Positions 50,447-61,500 of a stretch of 64,000 nucleotides of DNA are shown piece by piece. Position numbers and translations under genes: made by a program. The stretch spans positions 46,019 to 110,018 of the forward strand of contig DAOUEL010000090.1 in NCBI GenBank assembly GCA_034430595.1. Direction: 5' to 3'. Source of the stretch: E44-bin32 sp034430595 (lineage in GTDB: Bacteria > Chloroflexota > Anaerolineae > Anaerolineales > E44-bin32). The notes beneath the pieces are model-generated. The model did no database searches. It was not told where the DNA came from and saw nothing but the letters and a program-made list of their open reading frames with translations. The number at the start of each line of letters is the position of its first letter. The first letter of the stretch is position 1.

Positions 50447-51466
50447 TCAATCGCGGTTGGCTTCGAGCAGCTCGAGCAGCAGCGATGGGATGACCTCCCG
50501 GTATTCGTTTCGGTTTTCGGTTGGCCAGGCACTGAGCGAACGATGCCAGGACAGGAGTGAGCCGATCGGCCAGAGCCGGCTGGCGAGATCAAACGCGCTG
50601 ATCAGCTGATCCGCGGTCCCATATTCGCTGAAGCTTTCGAGATAGCTATCCCGCAGGCTGGTGGAGATCGGTGCGTTTTCCTCCAGTCCAAGCGTATGTT
50701 CCAGGCTCACGAAGACCGTGCGCAAGGAAAAGAAGGGATGGGCCAGGCTGGCATCGCCCCAGTCGAGGAAGACATAGTTCCCGCCGCGAACGAAAATGTT
50801 TGCATCGTGAAAATCACCGTGGTTAATGGAATGCGGGATGCCCGCAGCCTGCAGCTCACTGCAGCGTGAATGAATCAGGGGCAGAAGATCCACCAATTGA
50901 CCCCGTTGGAGTTGGGTCAAGCCGTCTGGTTCGCCTGCCAACAGGAGGTCGGGCTCATCTAGGATCGCCTCAATCCTCTCGGTTAGCAGCGGCAGACGCC
51001 GATCCGGCACTCCAAGCTGGAACAGTTCCGGTTGAAGCTGGGCAAGATCAATTTGGAGCTCAGCGTAGCGGGCGAGGATGCGTTTCCAGTGGGAAAGCCA
51101 GTTCTCCTCATCCAGCTGGTCGCGTAAACGCGGGCCCGCATCTTTCATCAGCAGCCAGCCGTGTTCGTGGTCTGCCGCCAGAATCTCCGGAGTACAGTCC
51201 GCATGCCGTTCTACGAGCAGCTCGACGAGACTGACCTCATATCGAGATCGTTCCCCACATGCTTTGAAGTACAGATCCCCGCTATTGCTGGCGCAGCGGG
51301 CGATGGCCGACCAGGGTCGGATTTGGATGGTTTCGAGTGGGCTGAGGCGGTCTATGCCGAACGCTTCGAGGGTCTTATCTACACAGGTCTCAGCCTGAGC
51401 CAGCCACGATATGCCGGTATTAATGTCACGCTGCGAGGTCGCCTTATGGAAGCCATCCGTGCTCAT
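50447..51466 (-). CDS. Aminoglycoside phosphotransferase (APH)-family kinase-like protein
   Basis: The 339-residue protein has the APH/choline-kinase catalytic loop HGDFHDANI, the metal-binding segment FLDWGDASLAHP, and an ATP-binding region with EHGWLLMKDAG. These proteins phosphorylate hydroxyls of small molecules such as aminoglycosides, homoserine or choline. Resistance cannot be inferred. The pairing with a LysE exporter suggests a shared substrate. The ATG at 51466 lies only seven bases from a -10 box, so the transcript may be leaderless; a longer reading to 51532 is unlikely. Confidence 0.82.
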   Translation of the reverse strand: MSTDGFHKATSQRDINTGISWLAQAETCVDKTLEAFGIDRLSPLETIQIRPWSAIARCASNSGDLYFKACGERSRYEVSLVELLVERHADCTPEILAADHEHGWLLMKDAGPRLRDQLDEENWLSHWKRILARYAELQIDLAQLQPELFQLGVPDRRLPLLTERIEAILDEPDLLLAGEPDGLTQLQRGQLVDLLPLIHSRCSELQAAGIPHSINHGDFHDANIFVRGGNYVFLDWGDASLAHPFFSLRTVFVSLEHTLGLEENAPISTSLRDSYLESFSEYGTADQLISAFDLASRLWPIGSLLSWHRSLSAWPTENRNEYREVIPSLLLELLEANRD

Positions 51467-51473
51467 GTTTCCG

Positions 51474-51479
51474 ATTGTA
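51474..51479 (-). promoter_or_regulatory. -10 box immediately before the APH-like gene
   Basis: TACAAT (complement of ATTGTA at 51474-51479) ends seven bases before ATG 51466. With the usual -10 to +1 distance transcription would begin at or within one base of the start codon. No clear -35 is visible. Confidence 0.4.
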
Positions 51480-51690
51480 CAGGAGATTCCCGGCATCGCT
51501 GAGCATGCAGCCTTTGTGATTGTGGATACCATCAGATTCGAACATGATCATTGTTAGGCTTGATGAACTTCACTCAGACCCGGGTTGTAGTTATAGGATA
51601 TTATTGTGAGCCGTCCCGGGTCAGATACCGAGGCAGTCTAAATTGGAAACTTAGCCCATCAAACCTGGAATACATGAGGTAATAGCGTTC

Positions 51691-51753
51691 ATGATTGCAC
51701 GCATACCCGGCCAACTTATCCAGATCAACTCCATGGGCAAAATTGACCGATGA
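51691..51753 (+). CDS. 20-codon ORF coupled to the DppB-like permease gene
   Basis: GAGGTA lies upstream of ATG 51691, and the frame encodes MIARIPGQLIQ...GKIDR and stops at TGA 51751-51753. The permease ATG (51750) overlaps this stop (ATGA). The permease itself has a poor ribosome site, so coupling to this short frame could drive its translation. The peptide has no recognisable domain. Confidence 0.35.
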   Translation: MIARIPGQLIQINSMGKIDR

Positions 51754-52673
51754 TCCGTTTCCTCCTCCGGCGCTCCGCTTTTCTGGTGCTATCGGTGCTC
51801 CTGATCATATTCTTCGTCCATATGGGGATGCGCATGGCTGCAAATTCATCGGCGGTCGTGCCAAGCTTTGATCTAAGCTCCCAAACGAAGATCGCCTGGG
51901 CTGAATCGAGATCCTTCCTACGCCTGCTTTCGACCGGACAGCTGGGGGTAGTCAGCCAGAGTGGTGCGCTGATTCCTGTGAGGTCGCTTGTGCTTCAGGC
52001 CTATGTGAACAGTATGGGGCTCTTGCTGACCGCACTCACGATTGCCGCATTGCTAGGAGGTTTTTTAGGAGGTCTCCTGGCGTTGACCCGTCTACGACGA
52101 CTTACGACACCGGTCTTGACATTCACCGTGCTCGGAATCTCCACCCCCTCTTTCTTTGCCGCCTTACTGCTGCAACAAGGGGAAATATTCTTCTTGAACA
52201 AGACCGGAATCAGGTTGGTACGGGTCGTGGGTTTCGGGTGGAGCTTCGAGTATATGCTGCTTCCACTATTGGTGCTGATCGCAAGACCACTTGCATACTT
52301 AACACGGGCGGCATATCTCAATCTGAGACGGGTCATGGGGGAGGATTTTGTACGTACTGCGCGTTCCAAGGGGCTCTCATCACTCCGCGTAATCAATGTG
52401 CACGCACTCCGCAATGTTGCAGTTCCGGTCTTAACTGCGTTGGGCGTTTCGCTTCGGTTCAGCCTCGGAAGCTTGCCAATCGTTGAAATTTTCTTCGGCT
52501 GGCCAGGCTTGGGGCGGGCGCTTCTCGGAGCTGTCAACGAGCACCAGACTGTGCTTGCCGTTTCGCTCTCTTTGGCACTCGGGCTCACAATCCTGGGAAC
52601 CAACTTACTGCTGGACATCATGTATCGCTTGATTGATCCGCGTCTGCGAGTCGAAAATGAAGCCACGCTTTAG
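51750..52673 (+). CDS. DppB/OppB-type ABC transporter permease
   Basis: The 307-residue membrane protein has the peptide/nickel permease architecture: an N-terminal helix (FLLRRSAFLVLSVLLIIFF), a long extracytoplasmic loop and five further helices. The EAA coupling loop EDFVRTARSKGLSSLRVINVH docks onto an ABC ATPase. The segment SLPIVEIFFGWPGLGRALLGAV is typical of DppB. The coding sequence overlaps the next permease gene by 17 bases. No ATPase or solute-binding protein gene is adjacent, so the partners must be encoded elsewhere or the permease pair acts differently. Confidence 0.85.
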   Translation: MIRFLLRRSAFLVLSVLLIIFFVHMGMRMAANSSAVVPSFDLSSQTKIAWAESRSFLRLLSTGQLGVVSQSGALIPVRSLVLQAYVNSMGLLLTALTIAALLGGFLGGLLALTRLRRLTTPVLTFTVLGISTPSFFAALLLQQGEIFFLNKTGIRLVRVVGFGWSFEYMLLPLLVLIARPLAYLTRAAYLNLRRVMGEDFVRTARSKGLSSLRVINVHALRNVAVPVLTALGVSLRFSLGSLPIVEIFFGWPGLGRALLGAVNEHQTVLAVSLSLALGLTILGTNLLLDIMYRLIDPRLRVENEATL

Positions 52674-55206
52674 CTGGTTGATGCGCTTGCTCGACCCGCG
52701 AATTCGCCTACCTCGGCCGAGCTCAAGTCATTCGGCAGGCGATCAGGCCTCTGATCGACCTGGAAATGGCTGGAAAGAGGCGCAACGGGTCTTGCTGGGC
52801 AACCCGCCGCTGCTCATCGGCGCGTTAATCATGCTAGTGCTGTTCGCGATTACGCTGTTTGGCCCTACCTGGGCACCTCAAAATCCGTACCTTTCTAGCC
52901 AACCGATATCGCGCTACTACGACACAGCGCAGCAGGTGCTCGTCGATCCCCCCCTGCCACCTTCGCCTGATTTCCCGTTAGGTACCGATCGCTGGGGGAT
53001 GGATCTTTTAAGCCTGCTGCTTCACGGCGCACGCAATACGTTGGTTGCTTGTTTGTTCATCGCGTCCGTGCGAGTCCTGCTGGGTGTGCTCATCGGGGGC
53101 CTCGCCGGCTGGAACGAAGGCCGTCTCGTGGACCAGGTCACCATGGGAGCAGTAGGGATTGTGACGGCAGTACCAGCGCTGATCAGCAGCGTCTTTCTCA
53201 TTTTCGCCCTTGATATTCGGCGCGGGTTGGTAACGTTTATTTTGGCTCTTTCTTTCGTGGGCTGGACTGAAATTGCGCAATACATCCGCGGGGAGTTCCT
53301 CGTCCTTCGAAAGATGCCCTTTATTGAAGGTGCCAGAGCCTCAGGCATGGGTTCATTTTCAATCGCCGTACGTCAGGTTCTGCCCAACCTGCTTCCCAAC
53401 CTGCTTGTATTGAGTTTCCTCGAAATGGGTGCCGTCATGATGCTGCTGGGGGAATTAGGGTTCATTGGCGTTTACATTGGCGGTGGAAGCCGGATTGGTG
53501 TTGATGTTGCCGTGAATACAGCAGCCGCTTATCAGCAACAGGTCTTCCAACTGGTCGAAACGCCGGAATGGGGAGCCATGCTGGCAGAAGGTTTCCGTTA
53601 CCTTCGCTCAAAGCCTTTTGTGGTCCTTCCTCCGGCTACGGCGTTCTTCATCTCTGTCGTCGGTTTCAACACCTTTGGCGATGGATTACGCCGCCATATC
53701 GAGAGCTATGGCCTCAATACCGGGGCCATGCTCCGAAAGCGATCACTGCTCGTCTTTGCTGCGATCGGTGCGGCAACGGTCTTCATCATCAATCGGACGG
53801 GGCCAGCTCCCTGGTTCGAACGGGTTGCACACGCATACGATGGTGAAAAAGCCTTGGAACAAGCCCGTACGCTGGCTGCTCTCGATGGGCGCGGACACGG
53901 GCAACCGGGCAGCGAGCAGGCTGTCACTGACATTCTGGCGGCCGTTCAGGAATATGGATTGGAACCCGGGTGGCAGGATGACACGTACATCTTCTCCTTG
54001 CCAGCCCAGCTCGTGCGGCCAGTTCAGCAGCCCGCTCTCGAACTTCTCGCTTCTGGCGGCTCTGGCGGAGCACAATTCATCCATCAAACTGATTTCGCCT
54101 ATCTCATCGAGGGCCATGGCGGAAGCGGCGAGGTTGAGGGGAACCTGACCTTCCTGGGCTTTCTACATCCTGATAGGCAAAGTCAAGAGGCGTATGCAGG
54201 CCTGGATCTGCGCGGGAAGATCGTTCTGCTGCAGGAAGGAAACGCCCCGGCCGATTTTCCGACCGAAGCGCTCATTCGTGGCGCGAAAGGTGTGATCTGG
54301 ATTACAAGACAGGAAGAGACCGAACTTCGGTCTCAGGTATTGAGGTTGTCCAGCGATCCTAACGCGCTGCTTCTGCCCCAGATTCCGATCTTCCGCGTCC
54401 GGCCTTCCACTGCGCGAGCGTTTCTCGCGCCAGAGAGTCTGGCTCTGGCGGATTTGTTCGAGATTGATGGAGAGCGATCGGATCCGCCAACGATCTGGTT
54501 TGAGCGTGAGCTCGATGCGAAGGTTCGGATGTCACTGATGCTTCACGAAGCAGAGCCCTACGAAGTACGGAATATTCTCGGCTACATGCAAGGGTCGGAT
54601 ATCGATCACGCGGATGAAATGGTTGTGCTGTTTGCCAATTATGATGGCCCCGGTGCAGACCCGGATGGTACCGTATTTCCAGGTGCCAATAACGATGGCT
54701 CAGGGGTTGCCTTGCTCTTAGAACTTGCCCGGCTCTGGCAGCGGGAGGGTCTGCAGCCCCGCCGTTCGGTACTTTTCGTCTTCTGGGGTACCGGAACTCT
54801 CGAGGAGGCTGGCGCTCGAGAATTCCTGCGTGATCGGTTTAATTTCCGGCATTTACTGACGGCAAACAACCAAGCGCATGTCGAACCCAAGGTCATCTTT
54901 CAGATGGAGGGGGTGGGGTCGGGAGGCGATCTCGTAACAGTTTCCGGGCAGGAAGGAGATTTCCTGGACGTGTTGGAGGGTACCGCCAGCGAGCTCAGCC
55001 TGAACCTCGTAAGGGTTGGTGAAGGAGACGAAATGTTGCGTACGACAACTGGAACCCGGGTTCCCTGGATTCGAGTTGGGTGGGTAGGGAGTACGGTGCC
55101 GCCGCAGAACGACCGGGTTGAGAACCTTGATGCCGGTCACTTTAACCGCATGGGAGAGCTGCTGACTTTGACGCTGGCGAAAATTCTCCGGCAGACGGAC
55201 TTCTAA
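52657..55206 (+). CDS. DppC-type permease fused to a degenerate M28 peptidase ectodomain
   Basis: This 849-residue fusion starts with a DppC permease: first helix about 49-74, FPLGTDRWGMDLLSLLLHGARNTLV, EAA loop about 224-244, and PEWGAMLAEGFRYLRSKP. An extra helix follows at about 361-378, which would place the C-terminal part outside the membrane. The C-terminal part has a PA-like segment (GKIVLLQEGNAP) and an M28 fold. The M28 metal residues are mostly lost: NYD at 661-663 in place of HYD, GANND with Asn679 in place of Asp, Gly713-Thr714 in place of the Glu pair, Glu751 in place of Asp, and no terminal His. It should bind but not cleave. ATG 52657 overlaps the dppB-like gene. Confidence 0.85.
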   Translation: MKPRFSWLMRLLDPRIRLPRPSSSHSAGDQASDRPGNGWKEAQRVLLGNPPLLIGALIMLVLFAITLFGPTWAPQNPYLSSQPISRYYDTAQQVLVDPPLPPSPDFPLGTDRWGMDLLSLLLHGARNTLVACLFIASVRVLLGVLIGGLAGWNEGRLVDQVTMGAVGIVTAVPALISSVFLIFALDIRRGLVTFILALSFVGWTEIAQYIRGEFLVLRKMPFIEGARASGMGSFSIAVRQVLPNLLPNLLVLSFLEMGAVMMLLGELGFIGVYIGGGSRIGVDVAVNTAAAYQQQVFQLVETPEWGAMLAEGFRYLRSKPFVVLPPATAFFISVVGFNTFGDGLRRHIESYGLNTGAMLRKRSLLVFAAIGAATVFIINRTGPAPWFERVAHAYDGEKALEQARTLAALDGRGHGQPGSEQAVTDILAAVQEYGLEPGWQDDTYIFSLPAQLVRPVQQPALELLASGGSGGAQFIHQTDFAYLIEGHGGSGEVEGNLTFLGFLHPDRQSQEAYAGLDLRGKIVLLQEGNAPADFPTEALIRGAKGVIWITRQEETELRSQVLRLSSDPNALLLPQIPIFRVRPSTARAFLAPESLALADLFEIDGERSDPPTIWFERELDAKVRMSLMLHEAEPYEVRNILGYMQGSDIDHADEMVVLFANYDGPGADPDGTVFPGANNDGSGVALLLELARLWQREGLQPRRSVLFVFWGTGTLEEAGAREFLRDRFNFRHLLTANNQAHVEPKVIFQMEGVGSGGDLVTVSGQEGDFLDVLEGTASELSLNLVRVGEGDEMLRTTTGTRVPWIRVGWVGSTVPPQNDRVENLDAGHFNRMGELLTLTLAKILRQTDF

Positions 55207-55209
55207 CCG

Positions 55210-55545
55210 ATGCAGAACCCGCGCAGGGCGATCCGGTGGCAGGGCTTGATTTGGACTCTGCTCCTTTTACTCGGACTGGCGTTGATGATCCTGACACTCG
55301 TCTACGTCCTGGAATCGGATGAAAGCAATCGGTCTCAGGTACAGGCCTTCCTGGTGAGTGACCAGCAGATCGTCGTGCTGCATTCAGCACCCGAGGCTAG
55401 TTCTGGAATAGCTGGCTTGCTTCCGGGCAACCGCTGGATCAATGTCCTCGAATATGACCCGGTGAGAAACCCTGGTTGGGTGCGCATTGAGGCAAGCGGG
55501 GAGACCGGTTGGGTACCGCTCGACCGGCTCGAGACTGGCGACTGA
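55210..55545 (+). CDS. Single-pass membrane protein with SH3-like domain
   Basis: The 111-residue protein has an N-terminal transmembrane helix (LIWTLLLLLGLALMILTLVYVL) and an extracytoplasmic domain of about 70 residues. The domain follows the bacterial SH3b pattern: QIVVLHSAPEASSGIAGLLPGNRWINVLE and GWVRIEASGETGWVPLDRLE. Such domains bind peptides or cell-wall material. It is encoded four bases after the permease-M28 fusion and ten bases before the giant gene, so the three are a unit. Confidence 0.78.
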   Translation: MQNPRRAIRWQGLIWTLLLLLGLALMILTLVYVLESDESNRSQVQAFLVSDQQIVVLHSAPEASSGIAGLLPGNRWINVLEYDPVRNPGWVRIEASGETGWVPLDRLETGD

Positions 55546-55555
55546 GAGACGGACC

Positions 55556-58500
55556 ATGTCAGATAGCCCCCAAAGCATGGCCCCAGGACGGGTAGGCCCA
55601 ACGATCCGATCCGAACGCATCGATCTGATTGACGTGCTGCGTGGCTTTGCCGTTTTCGGAATTCTCGTGGCGAATATGGCTGCCTTTTCTGGCATGCAGA
55701 GTGGTCTTCAAGTCCGGTACCAGTCGCTCGATCAGATCGTTTTCGTCCTCATCCGATTCTTCGTCGAAGCCAAGTTCTACACGCTCTTCTCCTTTCTGTT
55801 CGGATGGGGGTTCGCGGTGCAGATGCGCAGGATGGAATTGCGCCAGGTTGGATTTTTCCCCACCTATCTGCGGCGATTGCTGGCACTGCTGCTTTTTGGA
55901 ATCGTACATGGGACCTTGATCTGGACAGGCGATATTCTCACCTTATATGCATTGCTCGGCTTCCTCCTGCTCCTGTTCCGCCGGCGGTCGATCCGCTTTC
56001 TACTCCTGTCAAGCATCTTGGCCTTTGCGCTGGCAATCGTACTGAGACTGCCGTGGGAACCCATTGAATCATTCCGCAACTCATTCCAGGAACTTGTCTC
56101 ACCCCATCTCCTGAACCGCTACAGTCAGGCGCTCTATGCCAACGGCTCATTCCTTGAGATCACGCGCTTGAGGGTACAGGATTTCATGACCGGGATGGTG
56201 TACTCCTTCTTCGCGCTGGGGAATGTCTTCGGTATGTTCCTGCTAGGACTGGCCGCTGGGAAAGCCAGGGTGTTTGCGCAGCTTGGCGAGAGCTTGCCGA
56301 GCATTCGACGGGCGCTGGTTCCAGTATTCTTGCTGGGGTTGCTCTTTAACGCCATTTTTGTTCTGGCTATCCTCCAACCAGACCGTTTTCCCCTGGATTA
56401 TCAAGACAGCATCCGGGTCGGGGCGCGCACGATCGGGGCTCCACTGCTGACCATGACGTATATGATAGGGATTACGCTCCTTTACCAGCGTCCGCGCTGG
56501 CGGAGGACCTTGGATCTGCTGGCTCCGGTCGGGCGGACAGCTCTCAGTAATTACATCCTTCAATCGGTCCTTTGCACGCTTATTTTTTATGGTTATGGAT
56601 TAGGTTATTATGGCAGTTTGAAACCGATGGGAGGGCTTGTCCTTACCCTGGCAATATACGCCCTACAACTCAGGCTCAGTTCGTGGTGGTTAGAGCGCTA
56701 CCAATATGGCCCCATGGAATGGATCTGGCGGATATTGACGTACGGAGAGGCGCCGGTTCTGCGCCGCCGCTACCCCTTCGAAGACAAGGCAGTAAGGCCC
56801 GCCCGAGCCCGTAAATCTTTGCAAACTCGATGGATTCTGATTTCCATTAGCGCGTTCCTGATAATTTGGTGCGCTGGCTTAATCACATGGGGTCGGTCGC
56901 TTTCGGGTGAACTTGTCAATTCGCAGAGCCTGTACAGCGCGATACGGTCCGTGGCGCCGGATCTTGAGAGTGATACCGCTCTATCTAAAGCTAACCGTGA
57001 AGAGGGCGAGATCCAGCCGACCTTGCTCGAGCGGGCAGTAGCAATTCCACGGAATCCAGAACCCCTAGTCGCGTCGGGAGAACTGGGCGCGCTCGCGGCC
57101 GCATTCAACGCAGACCGGACTCTCGCTGACGTGGTAACTCTTACGAGCGCGCAGTTTGCCGGTCGGCAAGCCGGCGCTCCGGGAGGTGAAGCAGCCGGGG
57201 CTTTCCTGGCTGAGCGCTTCGCAGAACTAGGATTGATCCCGGCGGGCGAAGAAGATACATATTTCCAATCCTTCATCGTTCCCTATTCGGTCCAGAGCGA
57301 AATGCCTAAGCTGGCTGTGCTGAGCCTGGACACAGAAAACCAGACGGAATTCCGCCTGGAGCAGGATTATGCGGTAGTTGCCGGTGGGTATTCGGGCGCG
57401 GGTGAAATAAGCGCCTCCGTTATCTGGGTGGATGATTGCGGCCCGGAAGATTTCAATCGGACAGACGTCGTTGGAATGGTCGTATTCTGCCAACGCACAC
57501 AAGGGATAGATGCAGACCGGAATGCGATCGAACATGGTGCGGCAGGATTGATGCTTCTGAATGAAGAGGATGATCGACCCTTCGACTTTGCTTATCCCCG
57601 CTTCGAGCCGCTCGTCCCGGAACCGATTCCGACAATGCTGGTTGGTGAAAGAGTTGCCACCGCACTGCTCGCAGGCAGCGGGATCTCGCTCCAGGACCTA
57701 AAGTTGAGTTCGACCCCCCGCCTTCTCAAATCTGAGGTCCTTATGAAGGTCTTCCTTCAGGGCAGCGAAGGATGTGAGGGTGGAGCGTGCCAGGGCCGGA
57801 ACGTGCTTGGCTTGTTGCTGGGTAGTGATCCGGTGTATTCGGATCAGGTTGTCGTGCTAAGTGCTCATTACGATCATATGGGTTCGTCGCCAGACGGAAC
57901 GATCTGGCCTGGTGCGAACGATGATGCTTCCGGTGTGGCAGCGTTGCTGGAGATCGCAAGGATCTGGCAGGAGCAAGGTTACACGCCGAAACGAAGCGTA
58001 CTTTTCGCTGCTTGGGATGCGGAGGAATTGGGTTTGCTTGGCTCGAGGGCATACCTGGCAGCCCCGACGATTCCGCTCGATTCGATCGTGGCGGATATCC
58101 AACTGGACATGATCGGTGCCGGAGGTTCAACCCTGGCCATCAGCGGTGATGGCCGCCTGGGTGAGCTTCTGGAAGGTGCGGCAGAAGCCAACGGCGTGGA
58201 GTCCGTCATGGGCGAGTTTGGCGGGAGTGATCACATCAGTTTCATGGAGCATGGGCTGGATGCCGCACTGCTCATCTGGTATGACCCGGCGGACCAATAT
58301 ACGGATTACCACCGACCTGTCGATACTGCAGCACATATTGACCTAGAAAGGCTACGCCAGGCTGGAACCGTAGCTCACCTTGCCTTACTTTCACTGGTCG
58401 ATGGCGAGCCCACAATCCAGTCACTCCTTGACCAACGGTCTTCGGCAATGCTGGCGGGAGATCTATCAGCGTATCTCGCGACGAGCGACCCAGCCCAGGC

Positions 58501-61500
58501 CGTTCTCGATCGATCCTGGTACGCGACGGCAAAAGCAGAAGGACTCTCTGATTTTCAATTGGAACTCTCGGACCTAGTCCTGACAGGGGATGGAGCCTAT
58601 GGCGACGTCAAAGTGACGCTGGCCTACTCTCAGAGGGAAGGGGAGAATGTGGTCCAGCGAGAGATTCATCACATCGTCGTACGTTTTACACGGTTTGAGC
58701 AAACCTGGCGCTGGTCCGGACCCGATGTCATGGCAGTGACATCACTCGACCAGGCAGAAACCGCCCCACAGTTAACCTCTGGATTGGATGTGCAAGTATT
58801 AGCCACGCAGCCGGATGGTTTGACCGGATTGGACACTCTCCAACCCTCGCTGGAGTGGCTGGGCCGCTTCAGTTCCCGGCTTGAGCTGCAGATTCCGAAC
58901 GGGGGGTTGAAGATTGAAATCTTCTCCAATCAGAATGAATTATGCGCATTTTCGGTGCCGGAACCAGACTGCACCAGGTCCGTCTGGATAGGGCCAGGCA
59001 CTATTCGGCTGACCGATTGGGTTTTCCGCACCGGTACGAACGAGCTTGAGAACACCCTGGCACGATGGCTGCTGTTCGAGAATGGTCTGCGTGAGGACAT
59101 CGCTCCATGGTTGTGGAATGGGCTGCCGATTGCATTCCGGCTTCTGGAAAATCCAGATCAAGGCGAGAGTTACTACACCGCAATGTACGAAAGCCTGTCG
59201 GAGGAGCGGCCAACCGTTGTCGGAGTGGCATCCTGGGCCGCAGCTGAATACCTGAAAGATAGGCTGGGTTGGACTGGGATTGGACGGTTCGTAGAGACTC
59301 TGGGATTGAGCTGCGAGCGAAACGATTGCACACTCCCGGAGGTACAGTCGCAGGTGCTCTCGGCTGCACTGGGGATGACAAAGGAGGAGTTTGAAACTGC
59401 ATGGTGGGAGTCATGGATTGGTCGTTTTGAGGCTGTCGAGAGAGAACTTCAGGCCACGCTTGATCGCCGCACTCAGGCAGTATTAAACGCCGAAATGAAT
59501 ACATTCCTTCGTACCGTCGACCCATCCATCAAGGACCTGCGTTATGAGCAGCAACAGTACTACCTCCGGATCAGGGCGACTTCGCCATCCAGCTTGCAAT
59601 GGAGCGCGGAACCGCGGCTGCTCTACCCGGATGGCCGCGTGTTGGCCATGGTTGGGCTTACAGATTTTTCCAGCGAAAGCCAGGGCCCGGACGGCTTGCA
59701 GACGGGCCAAAAATCGTATGTCCTATTCACACCGGGGGACGCAGGGTTGCGTTGGGCTGGCTTTCCGCTTCAGGAGTTGAGGCACGGTCGAACGAGTATT
59801 TTCTTCCCTTCGGGCTACAAGACCGTCGCTGAAGACCTGCTGGAGTATGTTGAGCTCGCTTATGCGCAGCTTCAAAACACGCTCGGTATTCTATCATCCC
59901 GGCCGCTGACATTGAAAATCTACGACGGACGCGACGCTATATCGAATTCGATTCCTATTCTGACGGCAAATGCAAGCCCTGATCTGTGGGTGACACCCGG
60001 AGGGTCGATAAAAATTGGACTCTTAGAGCTCTCGCCTGACGAGGATGATGCCTTGCGGTCGAGGCTGGCCGAGGCTCTCATACGTTCCATTCTCACGGAC
60101 GCTGGCCTGGATGTGGAGTGGCTGGTACGGGGTGTAAGCCTGTACCTTGCGCCCGAACTTGACGGCCGTGCGCGCATGTTCAGCGCAACCCGCGATCTGC
60201 GCTCGCTGGCAACTGCATTGTCCCATCACGAACTTCCGCGGTTGGAGGATCTTCCAGGTGATGAACAGCTCGACGATGATTCGCGAGCATTGGCTGACGC
60301 GCAAGCCTGGGATGCCGTCCGGACACTCATTGAGAGCTATGGCCCGGATGTGTTGCGGGAGGTGCTGCAGCAGATCTCGAGGGGAACTGAATTCGACGAA
60401 GCCTTCAATCGTGCAACCGGCGTTACGCCCGTGCAGTTTGAAACGATCTGGATGAAGTCCTATTTGCTAGCCCATCTCGATCCTTCCTGGCCCGACCTTG
60501 CGGCAGGATTTAACCCCCAGGAAGCGATGGCGTTCCTCGCTGAGTTAACCGCTTCGACCTATGAAGGACGGGGCACCGGGACGCCGGGAGCCGATGCGGC
60601 TGCGCACGAAATTCAGGCCCAATTTCAACATTTTGGACTGCTTCCGCCAGTCCCCATCGAGCAGGTGAACAATTCTGAGCCGGTTGAGGGTGCCGCTCCC
60701 GATCGAAGTGATGGCGCCAGTCAAGGAAACGCCGAAGTGCTAGATTCAGAATCTGAATCGAGCTACTTCCAACAGTTCTCGATATACCGTGTACCGTATC
60801 AGCGTGCGCCAGCGCTTCAGATGACTTTTACCAATACAGGCAGCGTCCGGACACTTGCCTACCGGGAGGAGTTCATCGATCTACCGCAGTCATACGACTA
60901 TGCTGGACCAGTCCGAGGCGATCTGATCTGGGTTGATAGCGCGCGCGGTTATCCCGAGGCTGGTCTTGATGGGAAGATCGTGATACAGATCGAGGTGGGC
61001 GATCCGGCCACAGATGCACTTCAGGCTGTTGAGAAGAACGCCGCCGGCCTGATCCTTGTTTCCCGGCGTAATCTGGTTGATTCTTTCTTCATGAAATCCC
61101 CCGTGCCCGTTGAAGTTCCGGAGAGCGTGGGGATTCCGGTATTTCGTATTAACCAGGGTGTTTATCAGGATTTGCTCCGGGAGGCGGGTAGAACAGAGCC
61201 CGAGCTACTGGCAGGTCCCCCGGCAGCCAAATTGGGAATCACGGTCAGGCTCGACTTGCCCCTTCTCCCGCCACGGGAAATTCAAACGGCGAATGTGCTC
61301 GGTTTGCTGCGCGGTTCAGATCCAGACCTGGCTGATGAGGTAGTTATACTGGGTGCGCACTACGATCATGTAGGGGATGATCCGGATACTTGGATTTGTG
61401 ATCCAAACACACAGCCTTCTGAAGAGGCGCTTGCATCCGGTGAGTGCCGCGTCCTGGAAGGCATACGCTACCCGGGAGCGAACGACGATGCCTCCGGCCT

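Noticed and set aside
50447..51466. Antibiotic-resistance gene (aminoglycoside phosphotransferase)
   Set aside because: The APH fold is shared by many metabolic kinases. The pairing with a LysE exporter and lack of mobile elements give no support for resistance.
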